From contig WHVD01000087.1 of the NCBI GenBank assembly GCA_015178975.1, positions 186,001 to 250,000 on the forward strand: a stretch of DNA of 64,000 nucleotides, in the 5' to 3' direction. The DNA comes from Hysterangium stoloniferum (lineage: Eukaryota > Basidiomycota > Agaricomycetes > Hysterangiales > Hysterangiaceae). The number at the start of each line of letters is the position of its first letter. Positions within the stretch are counted from its first letter, which is position 1. The notes beneath the pieces were generated by a model that ran no database searches, had not been told where the DNA came from, and saw nothing but the letters and a program-made list of their open reading frames with translations. Positions 11,386 through 22,163 of this stretch are shown one piece after another. A program made the translations under genes and the position numbers.

Positions 11386-14300
11386 CTCTCTGGATTCCAT
11401 GCGTTTGGAGAGTTGCGTTGAATCTCCTCGCACACCGGAAAATTGTCACCTTAATGCATCTGCCTTGTATGATCCTAATTCTTTGTTCATAAACCTTACT
11501 TCGGAACCTCTTGGGAATCTCACTTTTCGAGCTCTCATAGATTCAGGTTCAACCCATTGTTTTATAGATACAAGTTTTTCCCGAAAAAATCAGTTAAAAA
11601 CCTATGCAATAGATCCGATTCCACTCCAACTCTTTGATGGTACCTCAAACTCCATAATCTCGCAAGCCTGCGAACTCCGACTTCGGTTCCCATGTGGAAC
11701 CTTTCAGACAGTTACGTTTTTTGTAACACAGTTGGACCCGAGTTGCTCCGTGGTTCTAGGACATAACTGGCTCACCCGCTACAATCCGTTGATTGATTGG
11801 GTATTGGGCAGTATCCATTTCCGAACCCCGTCGGCACCCGATACGACTGGTCCGTTTCCACCTGTTTCGGCAAATATGGCCTCTACAGCACCTCCAGCCC
11901 TAGTGGCAAATCCGAGCTCTCCGCCGCCTGTCTTTCTAATAAATGCCACAGCTTTTATGAGAGCCATCAAGTTGGACGGCTCCCGAGCATTTACAGTCAA
12001 TCTTAAAGTTGACGAAGTCACTGGTCGCTTTGCATCCCCGGTGGCCGAACCGATCGCAGATTTGGAAGGTGTTCCCAAAAAATACCATGAATTTGCAGAT
12101 GTATTCAGTAAACAAAAAGCAGATCGACTCGCCCCTCACAGGCCTTACGATTTGAAAATTGATATTGAAGATGGTTCACATCCACCCCTAGGCCCAGTTT
12201 ATCCTCTCTCACAGTCCGAATTATCGGCTATCCGAGATTTCTTGGACGAACATTTGGCTATAGGTTTTATCCGACCCTCAAAGTCTCCTTATGGAGCCCC
12301 TGTCCTATTCGTTCGGAAAAAAGACGGTTCCCTTCGACTTTGCGTTGACTTTCGAGGACTAAATGCGATCACTCGAAAAGACAAGTACCCATTACCACTA
12401 ATCTCCAATTTACTCGATGCCCCTCAGAAGGCCTGAATCTATACAAAGATAGATCTCAAACATGCCTATCATTTGGTTCAGATCGCCAAAGGCGACGAAT
12501 GGAAAACAGCTTTTCGCACTCGCTATGGCTCTTTTGAATGGTTAGTAATGCCTTTTGGCCTCACCAACGCTCCGTCGGTCTTTCAACGTTTTATCAATGA
12601 CGTTTTTTCCGACCTCCTCGATGTTTTTGTCATTGTGTACTTAGACGACATCCTCATATTCTCCGAAGACCCTACACTTCATGATGAACACGTTCATGAA
12701 GTTCTCCAAAGACTCCGAAAACATGGTCTTTTTGCAAATGGTAAAAAATGTTCTTTTGATGTCGACACAGTTGAATATTTAGGTTTTATGATGGGACCTG
12801 ACGGTCTCCGCATAGACAACTCTAAGATTCAAGTCATTCAAGATTGGCCGGAACCCCAAAAGGTTAAAGATATTCAATCCTTTTTAGGCTTCACCAATTT
12901 TTATCGTCATTTCATTCACAACTACTCAAAAATTACCGTTCCGCTCACTCGTCTTACTTGTAAAGACGCCCCGTGGAATTTCTCTGAAGAATGCCAATCG
13001 GCATTCCAGGAATTGAAAAGTGCGTTTACATCTGCCCCTATTTTGTCGCACTGGAAGCCCGACGTTCAACTCATCGTGGAAACTGATGCCTCGGACTATG
13101 CGCTTGCTGCGATACTGTCCATTCTGGACACCGATGGTGAAGTACACCCAGTAGCTTTTCTGTCTCGCACATTTTCAGCGCCCGAACTCAACTATGACAT
13201 TCATGATAAGGAACTACTCACAATATTTGAAGCTTTCAAGACATGGCGACATTATTTGGAAGGCTCAGCCCACCCGGTAGATGTTATTACAGACCACAAA
13301 AATTTAGTTTACTTTTCAACCACAAAGCTTCTCACCCGTCGACAAGCTCGGTGGTCCGAATACCTCTCTGCTTTTAACATGGTAATTCGCTTCTGTCCCA
13401 GCCGCCTTGGTGGAAAACCCGACGCTATGACTAGACGATGGGACGTCTATCCTAAAGAGGGGAGTAGCGACTACGCCACAGTTAATCCGCATAATTTCAA
13501 GCCTATGTTTTCATCGGAACAACTGTCCGCGTCTATCCGAGCCACTTACCTCATTCATCCAGTCTTGCGAAGTGTTATCCTTATGGATACCGAAAAATTA
13601 CATCAAGACATTCTATCGGCAATTCCATTAGACCCAGTCACCAAAGCACACCTCGATAACCCGTCCGACCCCGATCAACCCCGATGGTCATTAGACTCAC
13701 AAGGTTTCATTAGATTTGACAATCGCATTTATGTACCGGATTCCGACACCCTTCGGCTGCGAATCCTACAACATAAGCACAACCACCCAATCTCGGGACA
13801 TTTCGGCCTCAATAAGACCCTCTCACTCATTAGAAGAGAATATACATGGCCCGGCATCCGAGATTTTGTTAAGCACTATTGTAAATCCTGTACTACGTGT
13901 TTACGCTCTAAATCACAGTGACACAAACCATATGGCCTACTCAAACAATTACCAATACCGGAAAAACCTTGGAACTCGATTTCTATGGATTTCATCGAGC
14001 ACCTACCGGTATCCAAAGGTCACACAGCAATCCTAGTTGTTGTGGATCAGCTCACAAAGCAAAGTATTTTCATTCCAACATATGACACGATAACATCTGT
14101 ACAGTTAGCTGAATTATTTGTCACCCATGTATTTTCCAAGCATGGTGTTCCGTCGCATGTCACATCCAATCGCGGATCCGAGTTTGTCTCTCACTTCTTT
14201 AGGTCACTCGGGAAAGCACTAGACATGAAGCTACACTTCACTTCCGGCTATCACCTGGAAGGTGATGGCCAAACCGAACGCATGAATCAAACCTTGGAAC

Positions 14301-15067
14301 AATACATCCATGTCTATTGCAACTATCAACAAGACAATTGGAAATCATTACTACCGCTAGCCGAATTCGCATATAACAACGCACAGAATGCCACTACTGG
14401 CATCTCACCTTTCTTTGCAAATAAAGGCTACAACCCCAACATCACAATCCACCCGGAACGCGATCTCACATCCGCCCGTGCTCAAGACTTTGTTATAAAC
14501 CTTGACGAGCTACATCAAGAACTTCGTAAAACTATCGCAATGGCTCAAGAACGATACCAACGGTCTGCAGATAAGAACCGACTTCCGCCTCCTGACTTTA
14601 AGATCGGAGACCGAGTATTCATTAAAGCCGAGTTTTTCCGAACTACTAGACCCTCTAAGAAGCTCTCTGAAAAATATTTAGGTCCTTTTGAAGTTATAGC
14701 ACAAGCTGGCACGCTTTCATGGACACTTCGGCTCCCCGACAACATGCGTGCAGTGCACCCAGTATTTCATGTATCTATGTTAGAACCTTGTGTTCCTAAC
14801 AATATACCAGATCGCATACAACCACCACCTCCACCCGTGATTATTGATGGGGAACCCAAATTCAAGATATCAGAGATTCTAGACTCAAAAATCGACAATC
14901 GCCGACGCTCATGCAAATTACTTTATTTGGTCAAATGGGCTGGCTATGAAGGTACAGATGAAGAAACTTCATGGATCCTAGCTACAGAGCTCGGTAATGC
15001 CTCGGAAATCGTTTTAGGGTTTCACCAAGCTTATCCGAACAAACCCGGTCCTCTCAATTCTTTATAA
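11386..15067 (+). mobile_element. Gypsy pol region: protease, RT, RNase H, integrase, chromodomain
   Basis: Recognisable parts in order are the aspartic protease ([12 protein letters not shown], about 11535-11570), reverse transcriptase ([20 protein letters not shown], and the catalytic YLDDILIFSE near 12640), RNase H (VETDASDYALAA near 13075; ITDHKNLVYF near 13285), the integrase HHCC finger (HNHPISGHFGLN...CKSCTTC, about 13775-13905), the integrase core (MDFIEHLPVSKG, and HLEGDGQTERMNQTLEQ near 14250-14310), and a C-terminal chromodomain (YLVKWAGYEGTDEETSWI near 14925-14980). It is a broken fossil; parts are named from motifs only. Confidence 0.9.
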
Positions 15068-15625
15068 GTCTATCACGCGGTATCCGACCTTTTTCCGACT
15101 ATGCCTTATGTCTTCACGCTATGATTTGTTTGTTTTAAAGAAAAAACCGATATATTTTTACTATCTAAGTTTCTCCCTCTACAACTTCTCCCTCCTCCCC
15201 GGCCTCCGAACCCTCCTCCGCACCGACAGCCACCGATACCGCACCACCGACCTTCTCCGACACCCCAATCTCATGCCCATCGCAACTCGAGACTTCCAAA
15301 TACTGCTCAAGTTGACCACCGAGAGACTCGATAACACTGGTCTGTTTCTCCAGCCCGACGCCCAAGAGTCCCAATTGCTCGGTTATGAGCCCTTGTTGTC
15401 ACAACGTCTCGTATCGGAACCGACTCATCTCCGAGAAGTAGGTCTGCATAAGGCGGTTTTGCTCTTCTAGAGCATCGGCCTGTCGCTCCTGGAACGAACC
15501 ATCGGCCCCCGGAAATTTTGCCGAGTCACATGATGTTTTGACACACCCAGCCGTACCCGACAGGTTTTTACGTACGGGATCTAGATTTTCGGCCTCCTTG
15601 GGATTTCGGCCAAAAGGGGAGATAC

Positions 15626-16350
15626 TGTTACGACCGTGTCGCAACCCTATCGGTCCCGAGATTATCGCCACCTATCAATGTTTCAAGTCACCGTCTCAGA
15701 AACCATCGGCCCCGAAGCTGACGTATGTTTTCGCGAAGATCAAACTCCGTTTACACCCACGTCAAAATAACTCATATTGTCTGGTCAAACTTTGATACGT
15801 CCCCTTTTATTATGTTGATCCGTTCAATCTTATGTTTCATATATGTCTATCTATATTTGTAGTCCTTGAACTATTTCCTTTTATCGTAATCCCACTCTCG
15901 GTTATCATCGGCCTCCGAACTAATCATAAACCTCCCATTCCTAGTCAAGCTTATTGTTAATACCGTTTTCTGCCCTTCTCCCCATTAGTATTTTCTAGAC
16001 GCCTGTTACTTGTATATGAACCCACTGTAGTTGTAGTTACTAGGCAATCAGAATATCGACTCAGAATACCCTCATATGTCTGTAACAGTCTCATACTAAG
16101 AATCCCCCATCCGCCTTTGCATGCGCTCGCCCACTCCCAGCCCCGACCCCCCTTGGCCCGACGCTCGACTTGTCCTTCAGTTCCGATCGGTATCTCGCCA
16201 AGAGGAGCTCTTTAGGATTAGTCTTCGCCCGCCCAAAATTTAAGGACACCCTACGGATATTTGCGAGGGCGCAGCACATAAGCTGAAGCCAAGTCCTTCC
16301 GATCGGTCCCTGTCGGCCACCGACATTTAGTCAGTTTTCAGTTCTTAACA
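15626..16350 (+). repeat. Gypsy 3' LTR
   Basis: 725 bp, the partner of 9321-10044, ending TTAACA followed by the target duplication CTCCT. Upstream of it (15165-15620) is about 450 bp of noncoding, purine/pyrimidine-skewed sequence after the chromodomain. Confidence 0.95.
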
Positions 16351-16641
16351 CTCCTCCCAATCTCCACATACTGATGCTTCTTCAACATCTGCATCTGATC
16401 CTATATCAGCATCATCATTATCAATCCGAAACCTGGTGCTGTCAGTATATAAGCCCAATCCTTGCTCAGGGCAGACAAGCAAGCTGGAATCAATGAATCC
16501 ATGTGAACCATCAGGTGACACTGACAGCTTGAGATCATCTGTGACATTTGGCAACTGGGTATGCTTGACTGGGCCACTTGATTTTGAAGTCCAGCAATAT
16601 TTCAGATACATTTTTGAGGTTGTCCATGGGCCATTGGACAC
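16351..16641 (-). pseudogene. N-terminal part of the same transposase, right of the Gypsy insertion
   Basis: The minus-strand frame ends in ...EEASVCGDWEE exactly where the Gypsy LTR and the duplicated CTCCT begin, and continues on the other side of the Gypsy element at 9320 with LQESMVKLALKEG. It is acidic and serine-rich with no recognised domain. The true start lies above 16641 or has been lost. Confidence 0.7.
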
Positions 16642-17015
16642 TATTCAAGAACATGAGTGGAAGTTTCCTCAGATTTTCATTCTTTTGGGGCTACACATGG
16701 GTGGCTAAACTTCAAATATATTGTATTGTACTGTTATGCTCAGACAAACCTCAAATATATTTAGTAGAATTGTGTTTGGCTCATAGAAAGCTCTCAATTG
16801 CATATTTTTTCTGATTTTTCCTAATTTGTTTTGGGGGTGGCCAAATTTTTGAGGTTGTCTCACTAAATATCTTTGAAATATGGAAATTGGCTTGTTGAAA
16901 TATCTTCATTAGGTCCCAATATACATGTTTTTACAGCTTTTAACTACCCCAAGTGTTTGTGGCAATGTAGAAAAATGGGGTAACCAAATTGGATGACTTT
17001 GATTGTCCACAACTG

Positions 17016-18133
17016 TAGTCTATAAATTGAGTACATATCTCATAATTCAGACATCATAAAATTCGATAAAATAAAGTAGATACAATATAAAATTACAAAT
17101 ATTTTAGACTTTGACACAATATCTTATCATGTTTTTCTCAAAGTTCTATAAGCTGGCTATCATAATACTGATAGCTTAGGTTGGACTCAATATTATATAA
17201 CAAATATGAAACTTATGCAGTGTTTAGACTCTAGGGATGGACCCATGCAAGCCCCCACATACTTCACAACTTTGCTTTGTGTTGACAATTCTAAGTAATT
17301 ATGTGATCTAACTGGGAAACTTATTCTAAAATGTTTAAATTTTATTAATTATTTACAATTCTATACTTCCATGTAATTTTTGAATTCATTGAAACTAAAA
17401 GACATAACCCAATTTCTCTTTGTAACATGGCCTAAATACTTACTCCTTGGTCAATAATAACACAATAATAACATCCTCAAACTTTACATTGGCAGTCATA
17501 TCCATATCTTGGGGTAGAATTTTCACCCTTCCCTAATTTGTTCCTCTTAAAGCACCAACATAAGCTGTCCAGAGGGGTGCACAGATGCCCCCCTATGACT
17601 TATTGATAGTTAGAGCAAACCATAGCCAAACTGGAAACTACTGACAATGTAATTCAAATCACAACTGTTTTATAGTTTGAATAATTGTTATTCAGGGGAT
17701 GAATGCCAGCTCTCCCCCTGTTATGGTCTTTGCATGAAGTACTCTGTGAGTCACTTGTATCAACTATTTTTGGGTATTATTTTTGGTACTCCAAATATCC
17801 TTCTATAATCACCTTCCATCTTGATCTGATCATCTGATCATCAGATATTATGTTTCACATTGGTCATCCATCTTGTACATATGTATTTCCCTCAGCCATG
17901 TTACATATGTATATTGAGGACTTCTGCTGTACATTCCAGCTTCCCATTTATTCTCAGTCATGCTCATACTCCATTTCCCTCCCATTCTGCTCACCTTTTT
18001 TTTTATAAATTACTGCCTTGCACTCTACTATTCTCTGGTTCAAATATTGATTTAGAATCCCCACCACTTGTCTTAGGGCTTGGCTTGCATGGCAATATCT
18101 CTTGGTCTAAAGTATTGATTACATAGTTACATA
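17016..18133. other. AT-rich sequence, no gene seen
   Basis: This is A/T-rich sequence between the right TA of the Tc1/mariner element and the first solo LTR. Reading frames are short and without recognisable domains. Confidence 0.4.
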
Positions 18134-18138
18134 TCTTG

Positions 18139-19195
18139 TGTTAAGTTCCCGAACAAAGCTCCACGGATAGTCCCGCGGAGGTTTCCGGTAACTATTCCGA
18201 ACACACACTTGCTTCCGGGAAATAGTCCCACGGAGTCCCCGGGCAATAGGTCCCGGGAAAGTTCCGGGGATTATTAGTACAAGGAACGGTGATATCAGAA
18301 TAATTACCAGAAAGATATGGTGATACGACTGAGATGGACTTGGCTTCAGCTTATAGGCTGCGCCCTCGTACACTCATTCGGGTGTCCATATTTCGAGCTG
18401 ACAGAATGCATACAGGAAGATATAGATTCCGGAGTTCCCGTGGGAGTTCCGGGAATTGAGTGTGCAGACAGACAAGAGGACTAGAGACTGTTCAAGGATC
18501 AAACTTGTTCGGGGGAAAACTAGTTCGAGATTGAAACTGGATTCTAAGTACATGAATATAGCAGACTTATATAGACTGTGAAATGTAATAATACCAAATC
18601 CGGTATTAATGAGAGGCAGAACTATTAAACATAAAACAAAACAGGTAAATACTAAACTGGGAATTAGGGACGGAACGGAACGGGAGCGGAGAACGAATCA
18701 TGACAGATCATTTAACCATAACTGGAGCGGGGCTCAGTTAGAGGGGTTCCGGAAGTCCGGTCGGAGTCCGGTGACTTGGTGCACAAGATAGTGTCGGGTA
18801 TAGACAGGCTTGATGTGCAGGAGGTCCGGTGGAGTCCGGTGGGTTTTCCAATGACTGGTGTGTGAGACGCAGAGACAGATAACAGGAGCGGGGTTCTATG
18901 CTCTGTTAGAGGGGTTCCAGGAGTCCGGTCGGAGTCCGGTGACTGGTACATAAGACACAGAGTGTCGGGTGTACATAGAGTGGAGTCCGGAGTCCGGAGG
19001 AGTCCGAGGACTGGTGTATGAGACATGGAGGGTTAGGTGCAGACAGGTGGGGTGCGTACAGAGAGTCAGGCATAAACAAGTTGACATATGGGCTCCCGTG
19101 GGAACTCCGGTTGTTACTATACAATATAGAGGGTCGGGAGCATGTAGGACGGGGTCCGGGGGCCCGGAGGCCGGCGGGTTTTCCGGTTCCTGACA
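18139..19195 (+). repeat. Solo LTR A (Gypsy type)
   Basis: 1057 bp, starting TGTTAAGTTCCCG and ending CCTGACA, flanked by a perfect 5-bp duplication TCTTG (18134-18138, 19196-19200) with no internal retrotransposon sequence, hence a solo LTR. It contains the shared core GACTTGGCTTCAGCTTATAG. Its middle (about 18730-19010) holds two imperfect tandem copies of a unit built around AGTCCGGTCGGAGTCCGGTG, which explains its length relative to its neighbours. Confidence 0.75.
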
Positions 19196-19290
19196 TCTTG
19201 TTTCTGTAAGGGCTACCTCTAACACTGCCTGTGGTACTCTCACAAGGCTAGCAGAGGGATATCCAAAGAGAAAAGGATAAGGGGGGCATT

Positions 19291-19774
19291 TGTTAAGCAT
19301 GGGGCTCATGGGTGGGTCTCTGGGGAAAACCCATGGAAGTTCTGGGAAAGGATTTGGCTTCAGCTTGTGTGCTGCACCCTCACAAGATCATGTTGTCCAA
19401 CTTGAGACAGGAGTGGACAGGAAACCCATGGGTTCCAAGAATGCACTGAGGCAGATATTAAGTCAAAGCTAAGTTGATTTTCTGATCAGATTGTAAGTAC
19501 AGGTAGTAGCTAGGCTACATAGACTAGTAGATTATTGTACTACATATACAAAGATACAAAAAGGTATATCAGGCATGCAATAAGACAATAAACCAGGTGT
19601 CAAATGGATTCAGAACAAGGGGCAGACTGAACCAGATGTCAAACAGGCAAAGATGGATTGGGAACAAGGCGTCTGGGATGTCCAGGCAGAGTCTGGTGGT
19701 TAGTTCATGAAAGATAGAGAGTTGAATACTTATAGGGTGAGTTCTAGGTCCTGGCAGGTTTCTCAGTCATAACA
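19291..19774 (+). repeat. Solo LTR B (Gypsy type)
   Basis: 484 bp, TGTTAAGCATGGGG...CAGTCATAACA, with the core GGATTTGGCTTCAGCTTGTG. The flanking 5-mers GCATT and GTATC are similar but not identical, so the target duplication is only suggestive. It is close in sequence to the reversed LTR at 57668-61281. Confidence 0.65.
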
Positions 19775-20256
19775 GTATCTCTGCTAGTGCTCTGAAACAT
19801 GGGGTATCTAAAAATACAGTAGACTGTCAGCTCACCCCAACAGGCACTAACTATCTACTCTACCTTAGAATATTCCTAGATGGTGGAATAGCTCTCTGAA
19901 GAATATGAGAAAATCACAGGAGACAATATAAAATAACCTCTAAGGGTAGCAAGTATAGACATGACAGAAATTAGAGAGAAGGAATAGAATGTCCCCTTTG
20001 TTAAGTGCTGTTTGGGAACTTATTCCAGAAACTATCAGGAAATGTCTGGGAACTTGGAAACCTCAGGATAGGTTCAGGACATTGGCTTCAGTTTATGTGC
20101 TGCACCTCTATGCAAACACTTGGAATGTCCATAATTTCAGAGATGGGATTTACACCAGGAGAATATGGATATTCAGAGTTCTGAAGAGTTCCAAAATATT
20201 GAGCATACAGAAAGAAAGAAGGAATAAGAAACTAAGTCAATATCAGATCTAAGGTA

Positions 20257-21857
20257 CAGTAGGCAACAAAACCGTTTGGATGTTTCTTTGTTTTGAAAAG
20301 ATCCTTTAGCATTAGCCCAAATTAAATTCTAAAAATTCTGAATAAATTATGATAGATGCTTTAATATCACTAAATGTTGATTACATAACCATGATGTCAT
20401 ATGTCCATTTATGGTGATGTAATAATAGGATTAATGAAGCTTGTACATCTGAACGGTTTTGTTGCCTGTATTTTATAAACCCTATATACTAAACTAGTAC
20501 TTGGTATACCCTCCCTTGGCCTTAATTACAACTTCTACTCTTCTAGGCATACTCTCTATCAAGTTCTGACTCATCTCCTTTGGTATCTTTTCCCATTCCA
20601 CTTGACAGTGCTCCCAAAGCTCCTCCACTTCACTAGGTGGTGTTTCATAGTCAGCTAGCCTCCTTTTTGAGGGTTTAGATCTGGAGACTGTGCTGGCTAT
20701 TTCATAACAGTGTAGCCATGGTCATCAAACCACTTTTGAGCTAGTTTGCTAGTATGCTTTGGATCATTATCCTGCTAGAAGATGATATCAGATGGAGTTT
20801 TTTTGTAAAACTCAAGGGATTGCTAAAGTTCATCCTCCAAGATGGAGCAGTAAAGCTGTGAATCCATCTTCCCTTCAATTCTAGTGGCATATCCAATGCC
20901 TTCCCAAAGTATGCAGCCCCACATCATCACACTACCACCACCAAACTTCAATGTTCCCTCCACCTGCCTGTCAGTCAACCCCTCCCACCACCTTTTCTAC
21001 ACCCACTTCCTTCCATCTGACCCAAGATGATTGATTTTGGTCTCATAAGAGAATACAACTCTCTTCCAGTCCTCCAGAGTGTACTTCTGATGTCTCTTTG
21101 CCCACTGTAGCCTCTCCCTCCTGTGAGATCAACTCAGAAGAGGGCACTTCTTCTTCACCACAGGTTTTAGGCCAGCCTTGTGTAAGACATGACAAACAGT
21201 TTGGGAGGAGAGGGGCTTATTTGTGACATCCTGAAGAGACTTGGTAACTTGCACTGCATTATCAGATTTCTGCCTGCAAATGAGATGCTTAGCATAGCTG
21301 ATATCAGCATATGTAAACTTAGTTGGATGACCACCAGAGGACTTGAAAGCCTCAGGACAGTATTTAGAGTGAATTTTTGAGATAGTTCCAATACTAACAC
21401 CAGTGGTCTGATGAATAGAGTACACAAAGACATTAGAGAGGGGCAGAGTAATGATGTGTTCATGAATAGCAGGGAGAATTGTGTGCATAGTGAATTGTGG
21501 GGACAAGCATGCTAAAAGGCCTTGTATTTATACTTGAATATGAACAAATCATGTGACTTTGGGGTTTAAGGTTTAGGTTTTAGGTTGTGGAAGTAAAGTC
21601 ATGTGATCATGAATATTTTTAGACCACTTCTTTGCTTTGTGAGTCTTGGCGACAAAACTGTTTGGATGTACAAGCTTCATTAATCCTATTATTACATCAC
21701 CATAAATGGACATATGACATCATGGTTATGTAATCAACATTTAGTGATATTAGAGCATCTATCATAATTTATTCAGAATTGTTAGAATTTAATTTGGGCT
21801 AATGCTAAAGGATCTTTTCAAAACAAAGAAACATCCGAATGGTTTTGTTGCCTACTG
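20257..21857 (-). mobile_element. Tc1-family DNA transposon with about 210-bp inverted repeats
   Basis: A 1601-bp element with ends CAGTAGGCAACAAAACCG, bordered by TA on both sides (20255-20256, 21858-21859). The terminal inverted repeats are unusually long (about 20257-20469 and 21648-21857) and nearly identical. Each carries a second, inverted copy of the terminal motif at its inner border (CGGTTTTGTTGCC near 20454-20466; GGCGACAAAACTG near 21648-21660). The transposase lies between them on the minus strand. Confidence 0.92.
20494..21506 (-). pseudogene. Tc1 transposase, inactive
   Basis: The start at 21506 (MSPQFTMHTILPAIHEHIIT) leads into the Tc1 paired helix-turn-helix DNA-binding region (TGVSIGTISKIHSKYCP, GGHPTKFTYADISY, LSSQTVCHVLHKAGLKPVVK). 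The catalytic domain follows with KRVVFSYETKINHLGSDGRK, QDNDPKHTSKLAQKWFDDHG and PAQSPDLNP, ending in AKGGYTKY and stop at 20494-20496. The first catalytic Asp, expected in FSDETK, is Tyr. In-frame stops include TGA after CPLLS (near 21130) and TAG before QDNDPKH, both one transition away from Arg/Gln codons. After SPDLNP the usual segment with the catalytic Glu is missing and the frame shifts. The family is DD34E. Confidence 0.88.
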
Positions 21858-22163
21858 TAAAGTACAAATTCGCAGAAACTAATATAAGTTCTTTCATTAT
21901 TGTACTACAAACTAGGATTATAATAAGATGGATTTAGGTGAGTATTCTAAAATGGGAATATGTACAACAAGCAAACAAGTGAATACTTGTTGACTGACAA
22001 GTTACCAAATGCAGAACAAGAATGGGGTCCAGAAGTACAGGAACTATAAATGTTCTGTAGTCAGAAGTCAGATCAGATATTGAGTCAGGAAGTTGGATTG
22101 GAGACTCATGGTGGAAAGTCAGATAAGTACAGAAGATTGAGTATCCAGGAACAGGTCATAACA

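Larger units (their letters stand above)
9321..16350 (+). mobile_element. Gypsy (Ty3) LTR retrotransposon with chromodomain, full length
   Basis: The element is 7030 bp, begins TGTTACGACC and ends TTAACA, and is flanked by a 5-bp duplication CTCCT (9316-9320 and 16351-16355). It has two LTRs of 724 and 725 bp, a gag region, and a pol region in the order protease, reverse transcriptase, RNase H, integrase, chromodomain, which places it among the chromoviruses of Ty3/Gypsy. The coding part is broken in about four places, so it is a fossil. By eye the LTRs differ at roughly 30 of 724 positions (about 4%), nearly all transitions, pointing to a fairly young or mutation-targeted copy. Confidence 0.95.
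6950..17015 (-). mobile_element. Tc1/mariner-superfamily DNA transposon, interrupted by a Gypsy element
   Basis: Matching ends identify the element: left CAGTTGCGGACAATCAAAGT and, on the opposite strand at the right, CAGTTGTGGACAATCAAAGT, each bordered by the dinucleotide TA (6948-6949 and 17016-17017), the standard Tc1/mariner target. Without the Gypsy insert (9321-16350 plus its 5-bp duplication) it is about 3.03 kb. The transposase runs on the minus strand, its N-terminal part at 16351-16641 and the rest at 7132-9320. A second, shorter copy of the family is at 57361-57667. Confidence 0.85.
19999..22163 (+). repeat. Solo LTR C (Gypsy type), interrupted by a Tc1 element
   Basis: It starts TGTTAAGTGCTGTTTGGG and ends GGTCATAACA, flanked by a perfect 5-bp duplication CCCTT (19994-19998, 22164-22168). 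It contains the core ACATTGGCTTCAGTTTATGT. Without the Tc1 element (20257-21857 plus TA) the LTR is about 560 bp. Confidence 0.75.
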
